The notes under the pieces are model-generated. The model was not told where the DNA came from. It searched no databases and saw nothing but the letters and a program-made list of their open reading frames with translations. A stretch of DNA of 64,000 nt. Origin: Asterias amurensis (taxonomy: Eukaryota; Echinodermata; Asteroidea; Forcipulatida; Asteriidae). The stretch's first letter is position 1. Each line of letters begins with the position of its first letter. The DNA is taken from contig NC_092651.1 of the NCBI RefSeq assembly GCF_032118995.1, positions 26,706,349-26,770,348 of the forward strand, read 5' to 3'. Below, in pieces: positions 9,801 to 17,947 of the stretch. The position numbers were made by a program, and so were the translations under genes.

Positions 9801-10785
9801 CCAAGAGACTACTGGACCTAGCAGGTGTTGAATATGTGTAAGTTTTTTATTTTCTTTGTTTTATTTATCTTTTTGGCAATATTTTCTGCTTAAGCAGCTC
9901 TATGAAACTGAGACCGAGTCTGTAAAAGCAGTACCGGTCTTTCCAGGACCAGTCTAACACCATGCCATCCTTAATGCCATAATTGCATAGTTTAGGTAAA
10001 AATTAAGAATTTATTGATAATGTTTCAATCCCAGAGCTTAAGTTTTAAATTGGGGGGGGGGGGGGGGAGGGCGGTCTTATCATCCCGAGAACCCAAACAT
10101 TACCCTTTGAGATGTTTTCCTTTTTTGATAAAAACTGTTTCTAAGTTCAATCTTGATTTGGGGTTGAACAAAGACAAATTTGCAAGAGTGGGACTTGAAT
10201 CAACGGCCACCGAAATAATGTGCTGGCTCTCTACCAACTGAGCTGTCTCAAACTCTGGTGTTTCTGATCAGCAGATTGGGGGTTTGAATCCCCAGCCGTG
10301 ACACTTGTGTCCTTAAGCGAGACACTTAACAATTGCTTCATCCTTCGGATGGGACGTAAAACTTTTGGTCCCATGTGTTGTGTAATGCATGTAAAAGAAC
10401 CCATTACACTTATCGAAAAGAGGTTCGTCACTTCAATAACCTATCTTTCTGAAAGTTTGTATATACTCAGCACCTTGAGTACCTTGTGTGGTACATACGT
10501 GCGCTATATAAGACTTCAATATTATAAGTATTATTATCTAGCCCTATCTGGTAGTTTCCTTGTTTTATCAATCTTTTTATCCAGGGGTTCCAGCTCTAAA
10601 TCATTTACAAAATTTACCCAGTCAGTTTCCCTTGTGGTTTATAATGTAAATTCAATCTTATCTTGACTTTTTAACTTTATATTAACAGGAAGTTCACTCC
10701 AAGTCAACCCAAGGTTGTTGTTGATTTCTATAAGATCGATCCGGATGCAGCACCTTCTCCTTTCAGCTCAATAACGTCCCCATAA
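6741..10785 (+). CDS. DCTD: dCMP deaminase, complete five-exon gene
   Basis: This encodes deoxycytidylate deaminase (dCMP + H2O to dUMP + NH3), the enzyme that supplies dUMP to thymidylate synthase; it is cytosolic, zinc-dependent and in vertebrates a hexamer activated by dCTP and inhibited by dTTP. The exons 6741-6823, 7975-8068, 9001-9133, 9624-9837 and 10689-10785 join in phase to 206 codons plus TAA. The zinc and catalytic motifs are present: H106-A-E108 and P131-C-N-E-C135 (ligands His106, Cys132 and Cys135; proton shuttle Glu108), as are GIGYNGMP (73-80) and [20 protein letters not shown] from residue 31. The human protein is 178 residues; this one has a longer N-terminus (about 28 residues before the KKRD motif) from a separate first exon. 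The start ATG has A at -3 and G at +4. The gene is tail-to-tail with Shroom. Confidence 0.95.
6930..7827. repeat. Cluster of about 132-bp fold-back units in DCTD intron 1
   Basis: Five units share inverted ends TCCGTATGGCGCCACCAC / GTGGTGGCGCCATACGGA and an AT-rich core (GGTAAATTAGATACTATATT or its inverse). Approximate limits are 6930-7054, 7065-7235 (diverged), 7298-7428, 7429-7512 (shares its left arm with the preceding unit, core inverted) and 7696-7827. Units 7298-7428 and 7696-7827 are almost identical, implying recent duplication. There is no coding content. Confidence 0.85.
7975..8068 (+). CDS. DCTD: DCTD exon 2
   Basis: The acceptor is TTTTGGTTTTCAG|TAAC and the donor CTCACAG|GTACAAG. 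It encodes [20 protein letters not shown] and [11 protein letters not shown], matching the start of the conserved dCMP deaminase domain. It ends in phase 0, together with exon 1 giving exactly 59 codons. Confidence 0.93.
8213..8335 (+). repeat. tRNA-derived SINE fragment
   Basis: It contains a good B-box/T-arm (GGGTTCGAATCCCACCCGAG) but no matching A-box or acceptor stem, followed by a non-tRNA tail. A family A fold-back half begins directly after it. Confidence 0.55.
8337..8540 (+). mobile_element. Fold-back MITE family A, single arm
   Basis: It starts TTAAAGGCAGTGGACACTAT, runs through TCCCTCTGAAGTGATGTAG and GAGAAAGAAGTAATTTT to GATTTTGAGACCTCAAG, then stops. The complementary right arm is missing, so this copy is truncated and cannot fold back over its length. 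It lies in DCTD intron 2. Confidence 0.75.
9001..9133 (+). CDS. DCTD: DCTD exon 3
   Basis: The acceptor is CACTGCGCAG|GTTGGT and the donor TTTCG|GTAAGTG. It encodes [20 protein letters not shown] and the [11 protein letters not shown] loop, ending at the YAF before the catalytic motif. The GIGYNGMP signature is characteristic of the family. The exon leaves one base of a split Val codon. Confidence 0.95.
9537..9557 (+). repeat. Poly(C) tract, 21 nt, in DCTD intron 3
   Basis: An uninterrupted run of 21 C residues about 65 bp upstream of the DCTD exon 4 acceptor. Similar C or G runs occur at 10052-10067, 26187-26214, 26859-26873, 30530-30544, 46599-46615 and 50819-50832. Confidence 0.9.
9624..9837 (+). 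CDS. DCTD: DCTD exon 4 (zinc site)
   Basis: The acceptor follows a long T tract (TTTTTTTTTTTAG|TGTGTC) and the donor is GAATATGT|GTAAGT. It encodes [12 protein letters not shown] with the catalytic His-Ala-Glu, then [20 protein letters not shown] with the two zinc cysteines, and the helix up to [10 protein letters not shown]. It leaves two codon bases, completed by exon 5. Confidence 0.96.
10052..10067 (+). repeat. Poly(G) tract, 16 nt
   Basis: Sixteen consecutive G residues in DCTD intron 4, followed by AGGGCGG. It is a candidate quadruplex-forming tract on the transcribed strand's RNA copy. Confidence 0.85.
10130..10262 (-). repeat. tRNA-derived SINE, minus orientation
   Basis: Read on the minus strand it has an A-box-like GAGACAGCTCAGTTGGTAGA and a degraded B-box (GATTCAAGTCCC), followed by a tail with TTTGTCTTTGTTCAACC. 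It matches the better-preserved copy at 58035-58200. Confidence 0.65.
10262..10535 (+). repeat. Second SINE family (B-box plus 'cttcggatgggacgt' body, ATT-rich end)
   Basis: It begins with GGGGGTTTGAATCCCC (B-box-like), continues through TCCTTCGGATGGGACGTAAA and GTTGTGTAATGCATGTAAAA, and ends with GCGCTATATAAGACTTCAAT and ATT-type repeats, the usual layout of a tRNA-derived SINE with a LINE-like tail. Fragments of the same body occur near 3898-3925 (inverted) and 26050-26150. Confidence 0.6.
10525..10660 (+). repeat. SINE tail ('acccagtcagtttcccttg')
   Basis: It contains AAATCATTTACAAAATTTAC and CCCAGTCAGTTTCCCTTGTG, the same tail as the SINE copies at 13441-13680 (plus) and 58035-58200 (minus). 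The tRNA-related head is reduced to TCTAGCCCTATCTGGTAG. Confidence 0.6.
10689..10785 (+). CDS. DCTD: DCTD exon 5 and stop
   Basis: The acceptor is TTATATTAACAG|GAAGTT. It encodes [20 protein letters not shown] followed by a short Pro/Ser tail and TAA at 10783-10785. The K-F-x-P-x-x-K-x-V-x-D-F pattern matches the C-terminal strand of animal DCTD. A family D fold-back begins only about 14 bp after the stop. Confidence 0.93.
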
Positions 10786-10798
10786 GTAGTAAGTGTAT

Positions 10799-11073
10799 AC
10801 AGGGCCCAATTTCATAAAGCTGCTTAACGGTAAATTTTGTGCTTACTGAGCAAGTTTCCATTTTGTTGCTCTGCTAACGGTAAGTACACAAAAAGCTATG
10901 CTAACCTTCCAGTGCTTATTGTAGGAAAAAATGAATGATGTCACAATGCAAACCCATTGTGAACGCTCAAGCTGGGCGCCTGAACTTCTTGCGAAATACC
11001 CCTATGCTTAAGCAATTTTTCTACTATCAGTTTGCTTGTACCGTTAAGTAACCCTATGAAATTGGTCCCTTAA
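10799..11073. mobile_element. Fold-back MITE, family D, abutting the DCTD stop codon
   Basis: It opens with CAGGGCCCAATTTCATAAAG and GCTGCTTAACGGTAA and closes with the inverse TACCGTTAAGTAACCCTATG plus AAATTGGTCCC. If DCTD has a normal 3' UTR, most of it would be this element. Confidence 0.75.
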
Positions 11074-11224
11074 CTCAAGAGGTTAAAGTTCACTAAGGTC
11101 AGTCAAGGTTAACGTATGAAGAAAAAAAAGCACATTATCGAAGAGCTATGGTTATTATAACATAAAGAGTGGCTACACATTTCCAAGTTATCTGTAAGGA
11201 ACAAACCATAAATAGGGTGTTCCA

Positions 11225-11588
11225 TTAAAGGGTCTATGTAACTTTTGTAGGATAAAAAACACAATGTCCACAGATTTACACTAAACGTATACAGTTTGAA
11301 GATAATGATAGTAGAAAGCTTTCCTGAAAATATATTACGTGCTGAGGTGCTGTAGTTTTGGGGAAATGAGTAAAACAAAGTCATGAAAATCATTTCGTCT
11401 CATGAGACGAAAATTATTTTAATCATTTACTACAAATGTATTTTCATGACATTTTTTTTATCATTTCTCAAAAACTACAGCACTTCAGTAAGTAATATTT
11501 TAAGGGAAGGTTTCCACTGTTATTATTCAAACCCTGTAAGTTTAATGTAAATCTATGGACATTTTGAAAAAGTACCCAAATCCTTTAA
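11225..11588. mobile_element. Fold-back MITE, family C
   Basis: TTAAAGGGTCTATGTAACTTTTGTAGG at the left is matched by the inverse ending in TCCTTTAA at the right. Internal arms include AACACAATGTCCACAGATTT and its inverse near 11555-11570. A second copy is at about 51210-51553 and a half copy at 60150-60290. Confidence 0.75.
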
Positions 11589-12021
11589 GGCTCACCTATC
11601 ATTAGAGTTGTCAATCAATGACGCCAAAGTGCGTACGACACGCGAGTCTTGCTCTGCTCAGCACAAGACATAGTATAGTGTCATAGTAGACACCTCAACG
11701 CAGCAAACCGAACCGCAGAAATTGCTTGAGTCAAAACATGAGGCCGTCGCCATTTGGAATTTTTCATGAACTTCTGTTGCTTTCATTTCTTGAGTTTTAG
11801 GTCTTTAGTTGGGTTATATGAGTGGTAAAAAGTTGAAGATAAAACTCATTTTGTATATTTTTCTTTGTTAAACAGTATAAAAATTTGATACTTTTTGTCT
11901 GATATATTTTTTGTAACAACTAATTCAAGAAAGTTGTGGTTACAGTAGACATGGATGATAACTGATGGTTGACCGACTGCCTGTTTGAAACTTCCCTAGG
12001 TTCCGGCGCCTCATCCAGAGC

Positions 12022-12284
12022 AGTCTTGGTTCAAGACGTCAGTGATCGATAGTGTACGGCGCTCCGTTGTAAATCGTTATAGCACGCCTCATATGGTATG
12101 ATTTAACCAACTTGACTGGCTCGCACTAACTTTATCCGTAAGGATAAAGACAGGTACTTGCTTTTCAGAACCTCAGGCAAGCCAGTCAATTTGGTCAAAT
12201 AATTCTGCAAGAGGATATGCTATAATGATTTACAACTGAGCGCACACTATCCACTATCGATTACTCGGGTCTTGGGCCAAGACT
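12022..12284. mobile_element. Fold-back element (first of three adjacent palindromes)
   Basis: The left arm GTCTTGGTTCAAGAC...GATCGATAGTG...GTTGTAAATCGTTATAGC pairs with the right arm GCTATAATGATTTACAAC...CACTATC...GTCTTGGGCCAAGAC. Inner arms CTTGACTGGCT / AGCCAGTCAA extend the palindrome almost to the centre (GGATAAAG). Confidence 0.7.
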
Positions 12285-12317
12285 TCATCCAGAGGCGCTG
12301 ATGAAGGATGGGCTGAA

Positions 12318-12478
12318 GTATACGCCTCTCTTAATATTTATGCATGGGGTATGTCACAATGCGAACTCAAAACGAGGCGATGGGCGCACCCACTGCAAGT
12401 GATGGGGGACGTGCGCCCATAGACTCATTTTGGGTAAGAATTATGACGTCGTGCATAAATATTAAGAGAGGCATATAC
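12318..12478. mobile_element. Fold-back element (second of three)
   Basis: Terminal arms GTATACGCCTCTCTTAATAT (left) and ATATTAAGAGAGGCATATAC (right) differ by one or two bases. Inner arms GATGGGCGCACCC / GTGCGCCCAT also pair. About 161 bp, no coding capacity. Confidence 0.8.
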
Positions 12479-12507
12479 TCATACGCATGGGACCTATTCC
12501 CCTGACT

Positions 12508-12691
12508 TAAGCCTGGTTCATACTTCCTGCGAATGCCAATGTCATACAAGTTTTGATGTCACAAATTCGCATCAAATAATTCGCGCCAGTTCACTTGTGC
12601 TCAACTCCTGCGAAACATTTGGTGCGAATACAGCCAGGGCCTTTGACGTCAAAATTTGGTTTGCAATCGCAGGAAGTATGATCGAGCTTTA
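12508..12691. mobile_element. Fold-back MITE, 'tacttcctgcgaatgc' family (third of three)
   Basis: The left end GGTTCATACTTCCTGCGAATG and right end AATCGCAGGAAGTATGAT match the ends of the 3525-3699 element; the core shares GATGTCACAAATTCGCATC. It is more diverged than that copy. Confidence 0.75.
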
Positions 12692-12773
12692 ACCCCTAGT
12701 CACCTCTTCCTGTGTGGGAAAAGTTTGACTATCAATATTATTGTAGCTCTATTACATATTTAATCTTTTGTGA

Positions 12774-12891
12774 AAAAAATAGTTAATGGCCTGACGTTTC
12801 GACCCTAGCAGAGTCTTTCTCGAAGTCTTTCTCGAGAAAGACTCTGCTAGGGTCGAAATGTCTGGCCATTAACTATTTTTTTGCATTTATA
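12774..12891. repeat. Palindrome with 'ctagggtcgaaa' arms
   Basis: AAATAGTTAATGGCCTGACG...CCCTAGCAGAGTCTTTCTCG pairs with CGAGAAAGACTCTGCTAGGG...TGGCCATTAACTATTT. Related single arms occur at 40612-40640 (GCTAGGGTCGAAATGTCAGA), and its flank (AGTTGTTTGCAACAGCTAAT) recurs at 46695-46745. Confidence 0.75.
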
Positions 12892-13440
12892 CTCTCGGTC
12901 CATTTGGTTGGTAAGTTGTTTGCAACAGCTAATTTTATTTTCTCAATTAATCTTTTGTAAATATTTATTGTCTTTGCCTTGAACCAAAAATAGGGCCGAT
13001 AGAAACATTCTTATTGCAGCTAACTTGTTAACATTATCCATGATGCCTTCACCCTGTAAACCCTTATCGGTGCTACATTTTGGGTCTTGTGTTTCAAAAC
13101 TTGCAAAAATAAAAACTTGGAAAACAAAACAAAAATTGTTTGAGACAACCCGTCCAGATTAAGCGCTATTTTATAAAAACTAGTTATTATTGTTTTTATC
13201 TGAAAGTAGCTCAAAATACCAAATGTTGGAGCGTCATGATCGATGGGTTTGAGTACCATATAAGAAGCCACTATTATTATTTATGGATTATCTAGCAAAG
13301 TAACTTTGCTGTGAAATTACCCAAGTGAGTTACTGCAAACAAAAAACAATATGTTTCCTAAATACTTGGTATTGTTTCATGTTATAGGACCTTTTTGGAA
13401 CCTAGGCTTGTTCATCAGCTTCAGGGAAACTGACAAAACA

Positions 13441-13680
13441 AGGAGACCGCCAACATAGGGCTAGATAGCCCAATTGGTAGAGCGCTGGTAAAGCGTTAAA
13501 CTGGAGGTCCTTTGCTCAAAACCCGCTTTAGAAAAATGTTAATAATAATACGAATAATGAAAACTTATAAAGCACACAAATCCATAACAGCGCAGATGGC
13601 GCTGTTGTTGATTTTCAACCTACAATTATTTATAATTCACCCAGTCAGTTTCCCTGGTGGTCTATTACCTGTTACTAATA
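13441..13680 (+). repeat. tRNA-derived SINE with internal insertion
   Basis: The A-box region AGATAGCCCAATTGGTAGAG is followed by a damaged B-box (CTTTGCTCAAAACCCGC). After about 80 bp of foreign AATAATAATACG-type sequence the usual tail CACCCAGTCAGTTTCCCTGG follows. The tRNA half cannot be functional: its T-arm is broken. Confidence 0.65.
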
Positions 13681-14019
13681 GTGTTCATGTATACTTCCAG
13701 TTCTTCCAATAGTGTTTTATTACATTTTGAAGAAATTTAAGAGATTTTTTTTATAACAAAAATAAATAAATAAGACTATTTATAAGAATTGTCTGCATTG
13801 TTTGAATAATCATTTATTGTTTATAATTTATGATAAAAGGCAGCAGCAAGAAGTATGACAATTTCTCTTCCACCTCTAGAAACAACGTCTTAATAACATT
13901 TTGAGAAAAAAGAGATAATGAGGGGGGGTTGTTGGATCTAGACAATAACATTCTTAAAATTACGACTGGAATGCACCTAAGATTAATAAGGGAATCAATG
14001 TGTGGTGAAGAGGTTTTCA

Positions 14020-14128
14020 ACTAGTGGTTTAATCCCAACGAGGCCTGGTTCTTGATAATTTTACCCAGACCGAAGTCCAGGTAAATTATCAAGAACCAGG
14101 CCTCGGCGGGTATAAACCACGAGTTGAA
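14020..14128. repeat. Near-perfect palindrome of about 109 bp
   Basis: CAACTAGTGGTTTAATCCC...GAGGCCTGGTTCTTGATAAT is mirrored by ATTATCAAGAACCAGGCCTC...GGTATAAACCACGAGTTG. It could form a strong hairpin. It looks like a minimal fold-back element. Confidence 0.8.
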
Positions 14129-14559
14129 AACCGATTCAACACACTTTGATTCCCATTCATAAATACCTTTTCGGTTAAAAACATCATCACTTTTTGGTCA
14201 AAAAGTTAAATAAATGCAAAAATCATAATTGTTAAATGATTTCTTCCAACACAACACCCCTCCAGCTATGAAATGGTAAAGCCCCCCGTCGCCCTCGGGT
14301 AAACAACTCCTTTTAAGGGAATGATGTGCGTATTCGCATGGTGTAGCATGACTTTTTCAGCCGTTGCTATCGATGAATGAAGAAACTGTCTTATAAGAAC
14401 AGGTGCAAGGTCACGCCCATGAATTAACACTTTTTACCGGTCATAAACAAAGGTCATACACACACACGTGACACGCTCTCCACCAATAGGAATAGCGAAA
14501 CTGTCTGAGGTATTTATGAATGTATTATTATTCATATCAAAAACTCAATATTTACCAAC
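14129..14559. other. Short unannotated stretch before the satellite
   Basis: AT-rich DNA with a small CA run (about 14456-14467). No gene, repeat family or motif that I recognise. Confidence 0.4.
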
Positions 14560-15745
14560 AGTGCATTTTAGGGTTAATTTGATAAATAAACAAGGCTAAA
14601 TGCTTTGTGTACTATAGGGTAAAAAATACACAAAGCTATAGCCAATTGTGCATTTTAGGGTAAAGTTTGATAAATACAAAAGGCCCTTTGCATTTTAGGG
14701 TAAAGGTTGATAAATGCACAAAACTAAAGCCTTGTGCATTTTAAGGTAAAATTTGATAAATACACAAGGCCTTGTGCATTTAAGAATAAAACTGATAAAT
14801 GCACAAGGCTAAAGCCTTGTGCATTTTAGGCTTTAGTTATGTGTATTTATCAAATTTAACCCTAAAATGCACAAGGCTTGTGTATTTATCAAACTTTACC
14901 CTAAAATGCACAAGGCTTTAGTTTTGTGCATTTTAAGGTAAAATTTGATAAATACACAAGGCTATAGCCTTGCGCATTTTTTGATACAAATTGATAAAAA
15001 TACACAAGCCTTGTGCATTTTAGGGTAAAGTTTGATAAATACACAAGCCTTGTGAATTTTAGGGTAGTATCTGATAAATATACACAAGGCTGCAGCTTTG
15101 TGCATTTTAGGGTAAAATTTGATAAATACACAATCCTTGTGCATTTTAGGGTAAAGTTTGATAAATGCACAAAACTAAAGCCTTGTGCATTTTAAGGTAA
15201 AATTTGATAAATACACAAGGCTATAGCCTTGTGCATGTTAGGGTAAAATTTGATAAATACACAAGCCTTGTGCATTTTAGGGTTAAATTTGATAAATAAA
15301 CACAACTAAAGCCTTATGCATTTTAGGGTGAAGTTTGAGAAATACACAAGGCCTTGTGCATTTAAGAATAAAAATTATAAATACACAAGGCTAAAGCCTT
15401 GTGCATTTTAGGGTAAAATTTGATAAATACACAAGGCTATAGCCTTGTGCATGTTAGGGTAAAGTTTGATAAATACACATAACTAAAGCCTTATGCTTTT
15501 TAGGGTTAAATTTGATAAATACACAAGGCTATAGCGTTGTTCATTTTTTGATACAAATTGATATAAATACACAAGCCTTGTGCATTTTAGGGTAAAGGTT
15601 GATAAATGCACAAATCTAAAGCCTTGTGCATTTTAGGGTAAAATTAGTTAATACTCAAGGCCTTGTGAATTTTAAGGTAAAGTTTGATTAAAGTTTCATA
15701 AATACACAAGGCTATAATTGTGTATTTTAAAGTAAAATTTGATAC
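14560..15745. repeat. 1.2 kb satellite of about 39-47 bp units
   Basis: Some 27 units of the form CCTTGTGCATTTTAGGGTAA + AATTTGATAAATACACAAGG, optionally with a short palindromic linker (CTATAG or CTAAAG). Unit ends CCTTGTG and CACAAGG are themselves complementary, so each unit can fold. Around 14829-14925 the orientation flips (TATTTATCAAACTTTACCC) and then flips back. Variation between units is substitution plus linker presence. The many overlapping open stretches on both strands are by-products of the repeat. Confidence 0.9.
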
Positions 15746-16784
15746 CTACACTCTCTGTTACCCATTATGTCAAAGTTCAAGCTCAATCAGTCATTGGTGT
15801 CATGAGAAATTAGTGAAAACACCATTATAAGTTTTCAAATGTTGGGATTTTGACTTACATTTTTACCTGTTTTACTAATTTCCAGCAATTGTTCTTTGTA
15901 ACTCCCTGCCTGGTGCATGTTTCCCTTGTTCCTACAATTTAGACTGTTTTTAAAGAGGAATATCAATTCCCACATTAAACTCCCCAGAGTTATTTTCATC
16001 TTAAATGTTCTCTTTTTGTAGCCCCTTACCAAGAGTGGCTTTAAGCTTACTCTGCATAATAGGAATCATTAAAAACAACACAGAATAAACCAAAAAAACG
16101 CAATTGATAAACTTTTTAAGCTCTGTATCCATTTTATTGTTAACTCCAAACAAGTCTATATAGGTACGTCCCGCCAAATCCTAACAGCGTCGGAAACCAA
16201 CGAAATACGGATCCCCTGACGGTCATTTTGTTACTCAACACAATGGGATGATGGCCCTTTTCGAAACCATGGCTTCAGCTCCAGATTCGGCTTAGGCTAG
16301 CTTAGCCCCGCGGTTGTTTTGACAACTGCGCATACTTTGCATACGTGCTCAAGGCTTCAGACGAGAGACCGGAGCCTGAAGCCAAATCCAAAGCTGAAAA
16401 TTTGAAAAGGGACTATGTACAATACAACAAGCTTAGTGTTGTACGACCAACTGCAAAATGCCCTGAAACGCCCAATTCTAAGCTGGTTTAACTCTGTGAA
16501 TTACACTTTGAAAAACTGACTATTTAAACAATTTAAACCGTTTATTATTTTCACTTCATAAGTGTTTTTTTTTCTCTCTTCCTATTCACAAAATATACAG
16601 TTCGGGGAAGATATTATGCGGACTTTGGAATAAAAAAGTAGTTCCCAAAGCGGCTCAAAATCTTACCATAAGCACAAAAAGAAGAGAAAAAAACTAGTTA
16701 AGCATAGTTCGTATTTTCTAGTTTTCATTATATTTAATGTACAAAAAAATTCTTATAAATAAGCTTTATGATAATAATGTGAGT

Positions 16785-16950
16785 TAACCTCTCAATGGGA
16801 GACCTTGGAATGCAAGGTGGCAGCAGACTTACCAGGTAACTTTTCATTGTTTACGTAGTTCTGAGCGTGCGCACATTACTTTAAAACAATGGATTTTCCT
16901 GGTAAGTCTGCTGCCACCTAGTGTTCTAAAAGTCTCCAATTGACACTTGC
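16785..16950. mobile_element. Fold-back element with two inverted CTCF-like motifs
   Basis: The 22-bp perfect inverted arms start AGGTGGCAGCAGACTTACCA (16815-16836) and end with its complement (16898-16919); outer arms GGGAGACC / AGTCTCC also pair loosely. The minus strand at the right arm reads CACTAGGTGGCAG, close to the CTCF core (CCASYAGRKGGC). The left arm reads GCAAGGTGGCAG on the plus strand. Confidence 0.7.
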
Positions 16951-17818
16951 TCACTACAAAGGAGTGCATACAATAAGGTTACCTAAAAAGAAGTCTTTTT
17001 TTTAACACAACTTTAAGAATCTTGAACTTCACACAAATTGTAGACATCGAAAAAAACAAACCCCAGCAACAGATGATGGTAGTTCTTAAACATGGCTGAC
17101 TCCTTCAAGCCTTCTTTTGCTTATTGACAGAGTCTAAAGAAAATTTCCCACCGAAAATCCTTGACAGCTTTAACATGAAATTTAAAAAAGAGTAAAAAAT
17201 AGGGATAAAAAGCTATTGCACCATATTAAAGAGCAGTATTGTTCATGGTGACTTATTTTTTTAGTATTTCTAAAAAATATTGTAGTTTACACCAATCACC
17301 GAATCTGATATACATGTATTGTTATCTACTGATGCCATTAACTGTTGTCATGTATAACCTAGCAAGAGAATTCACTCGGAATTTATAGATTTTCCAAAAC
17401 CAAAATTTTTTCTTGAAATGGTTTCACTCTGGTGGACACTACGTCTGACGAGAGGAAATATTTCCAATAAAATGTGAGGCTTTGAAATGAAATTTGGCAC
17501 TTAATAAATTATTTCACCAAGGCAACCTGGAATCCCCATGTCGCTATGGATTGTTAAAAAGAAGAGAAGTTTCACCATAGATCTATCAAATAAACAAACA
17601 AAATTTAAAAAAAAAGTTTTTTGTGTAGATCAGCATTTTGGTTTACTTTTCCTCCGCACTATTACACACTGACCAGATATGATAAGGCTCTAAACTTCAA
17701 CTTGTCATCCGGCAGCTTCTGAATTATTCAAGTTCAGATATTTTCTGATCTTATCTCAGTTTAGTTGTCCCTCCCCCCTCAAAAAAAAACAGGCCAAAAA
17801 ACATTGAAACTTTGACTA

Positions 17819-17947
17819 AGGCCGTGTAAGAAACGGCGACTTCGGCTAGAGCTACGGCTAGATCGCATGCGTCTGCCTTTTTTTCAAGACTGGTAGATGC
17901 ACTGATCTAGCCGTAGCTGTAGCCGAAGTCGCATGTTTGGACACAGC
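17819..17947. mobile_element. Fold-back element, 'gcgacttcggctag' arms
   Basis: GGCGACTTCGGCTAGAGCTA is matched by TAGCTGTAGCCGAAGTCGC across a loop of about 50 bp. The outer flanks (GCCGTGTAAGAAAC / TTTGGACACAGC) pair weakly. Confidence 0.7.

Larger units (their letters stand above)
10786..14010. other. Gap downstream of DCTD, transposon-filled
   Basis: No exon is recognised. The segment contains a D fold-back (10799-11073), a C fold-back (11225-11588), three adjacent palindromes (12022-12691), another palindrome (12774-12891) and a SINE (13441-13680). I found no AATAAA close after the DCTD stop, so the transcript end is undefined. The rest (11590-12010, 12900-13440, 13690-14010) shows nothing I can name. 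Confidence 0.5.

Noticed and set aside
11640..11780. Small minus-strand ATG frame starting CAAATGGCGACGGCC
   Set aside because: Only 31 codons, Cys-rich with no donor in frame and no similarity recognised; AAATGGCG words are common in mobile elements here.
14901..15195. Overlapping open frames with NFTLKCT or FRVKFDKYT repeats on both strands
   Set aside because: They are by-products of the 39-47 bp satellite units.
14560..15745. TTAGGG words, as in telomeric repeats
   Set aside because: Only one TTAGGG per about 45-bp unit, not consecutive hexamers. There is no telomeric or interstitial telomere array.
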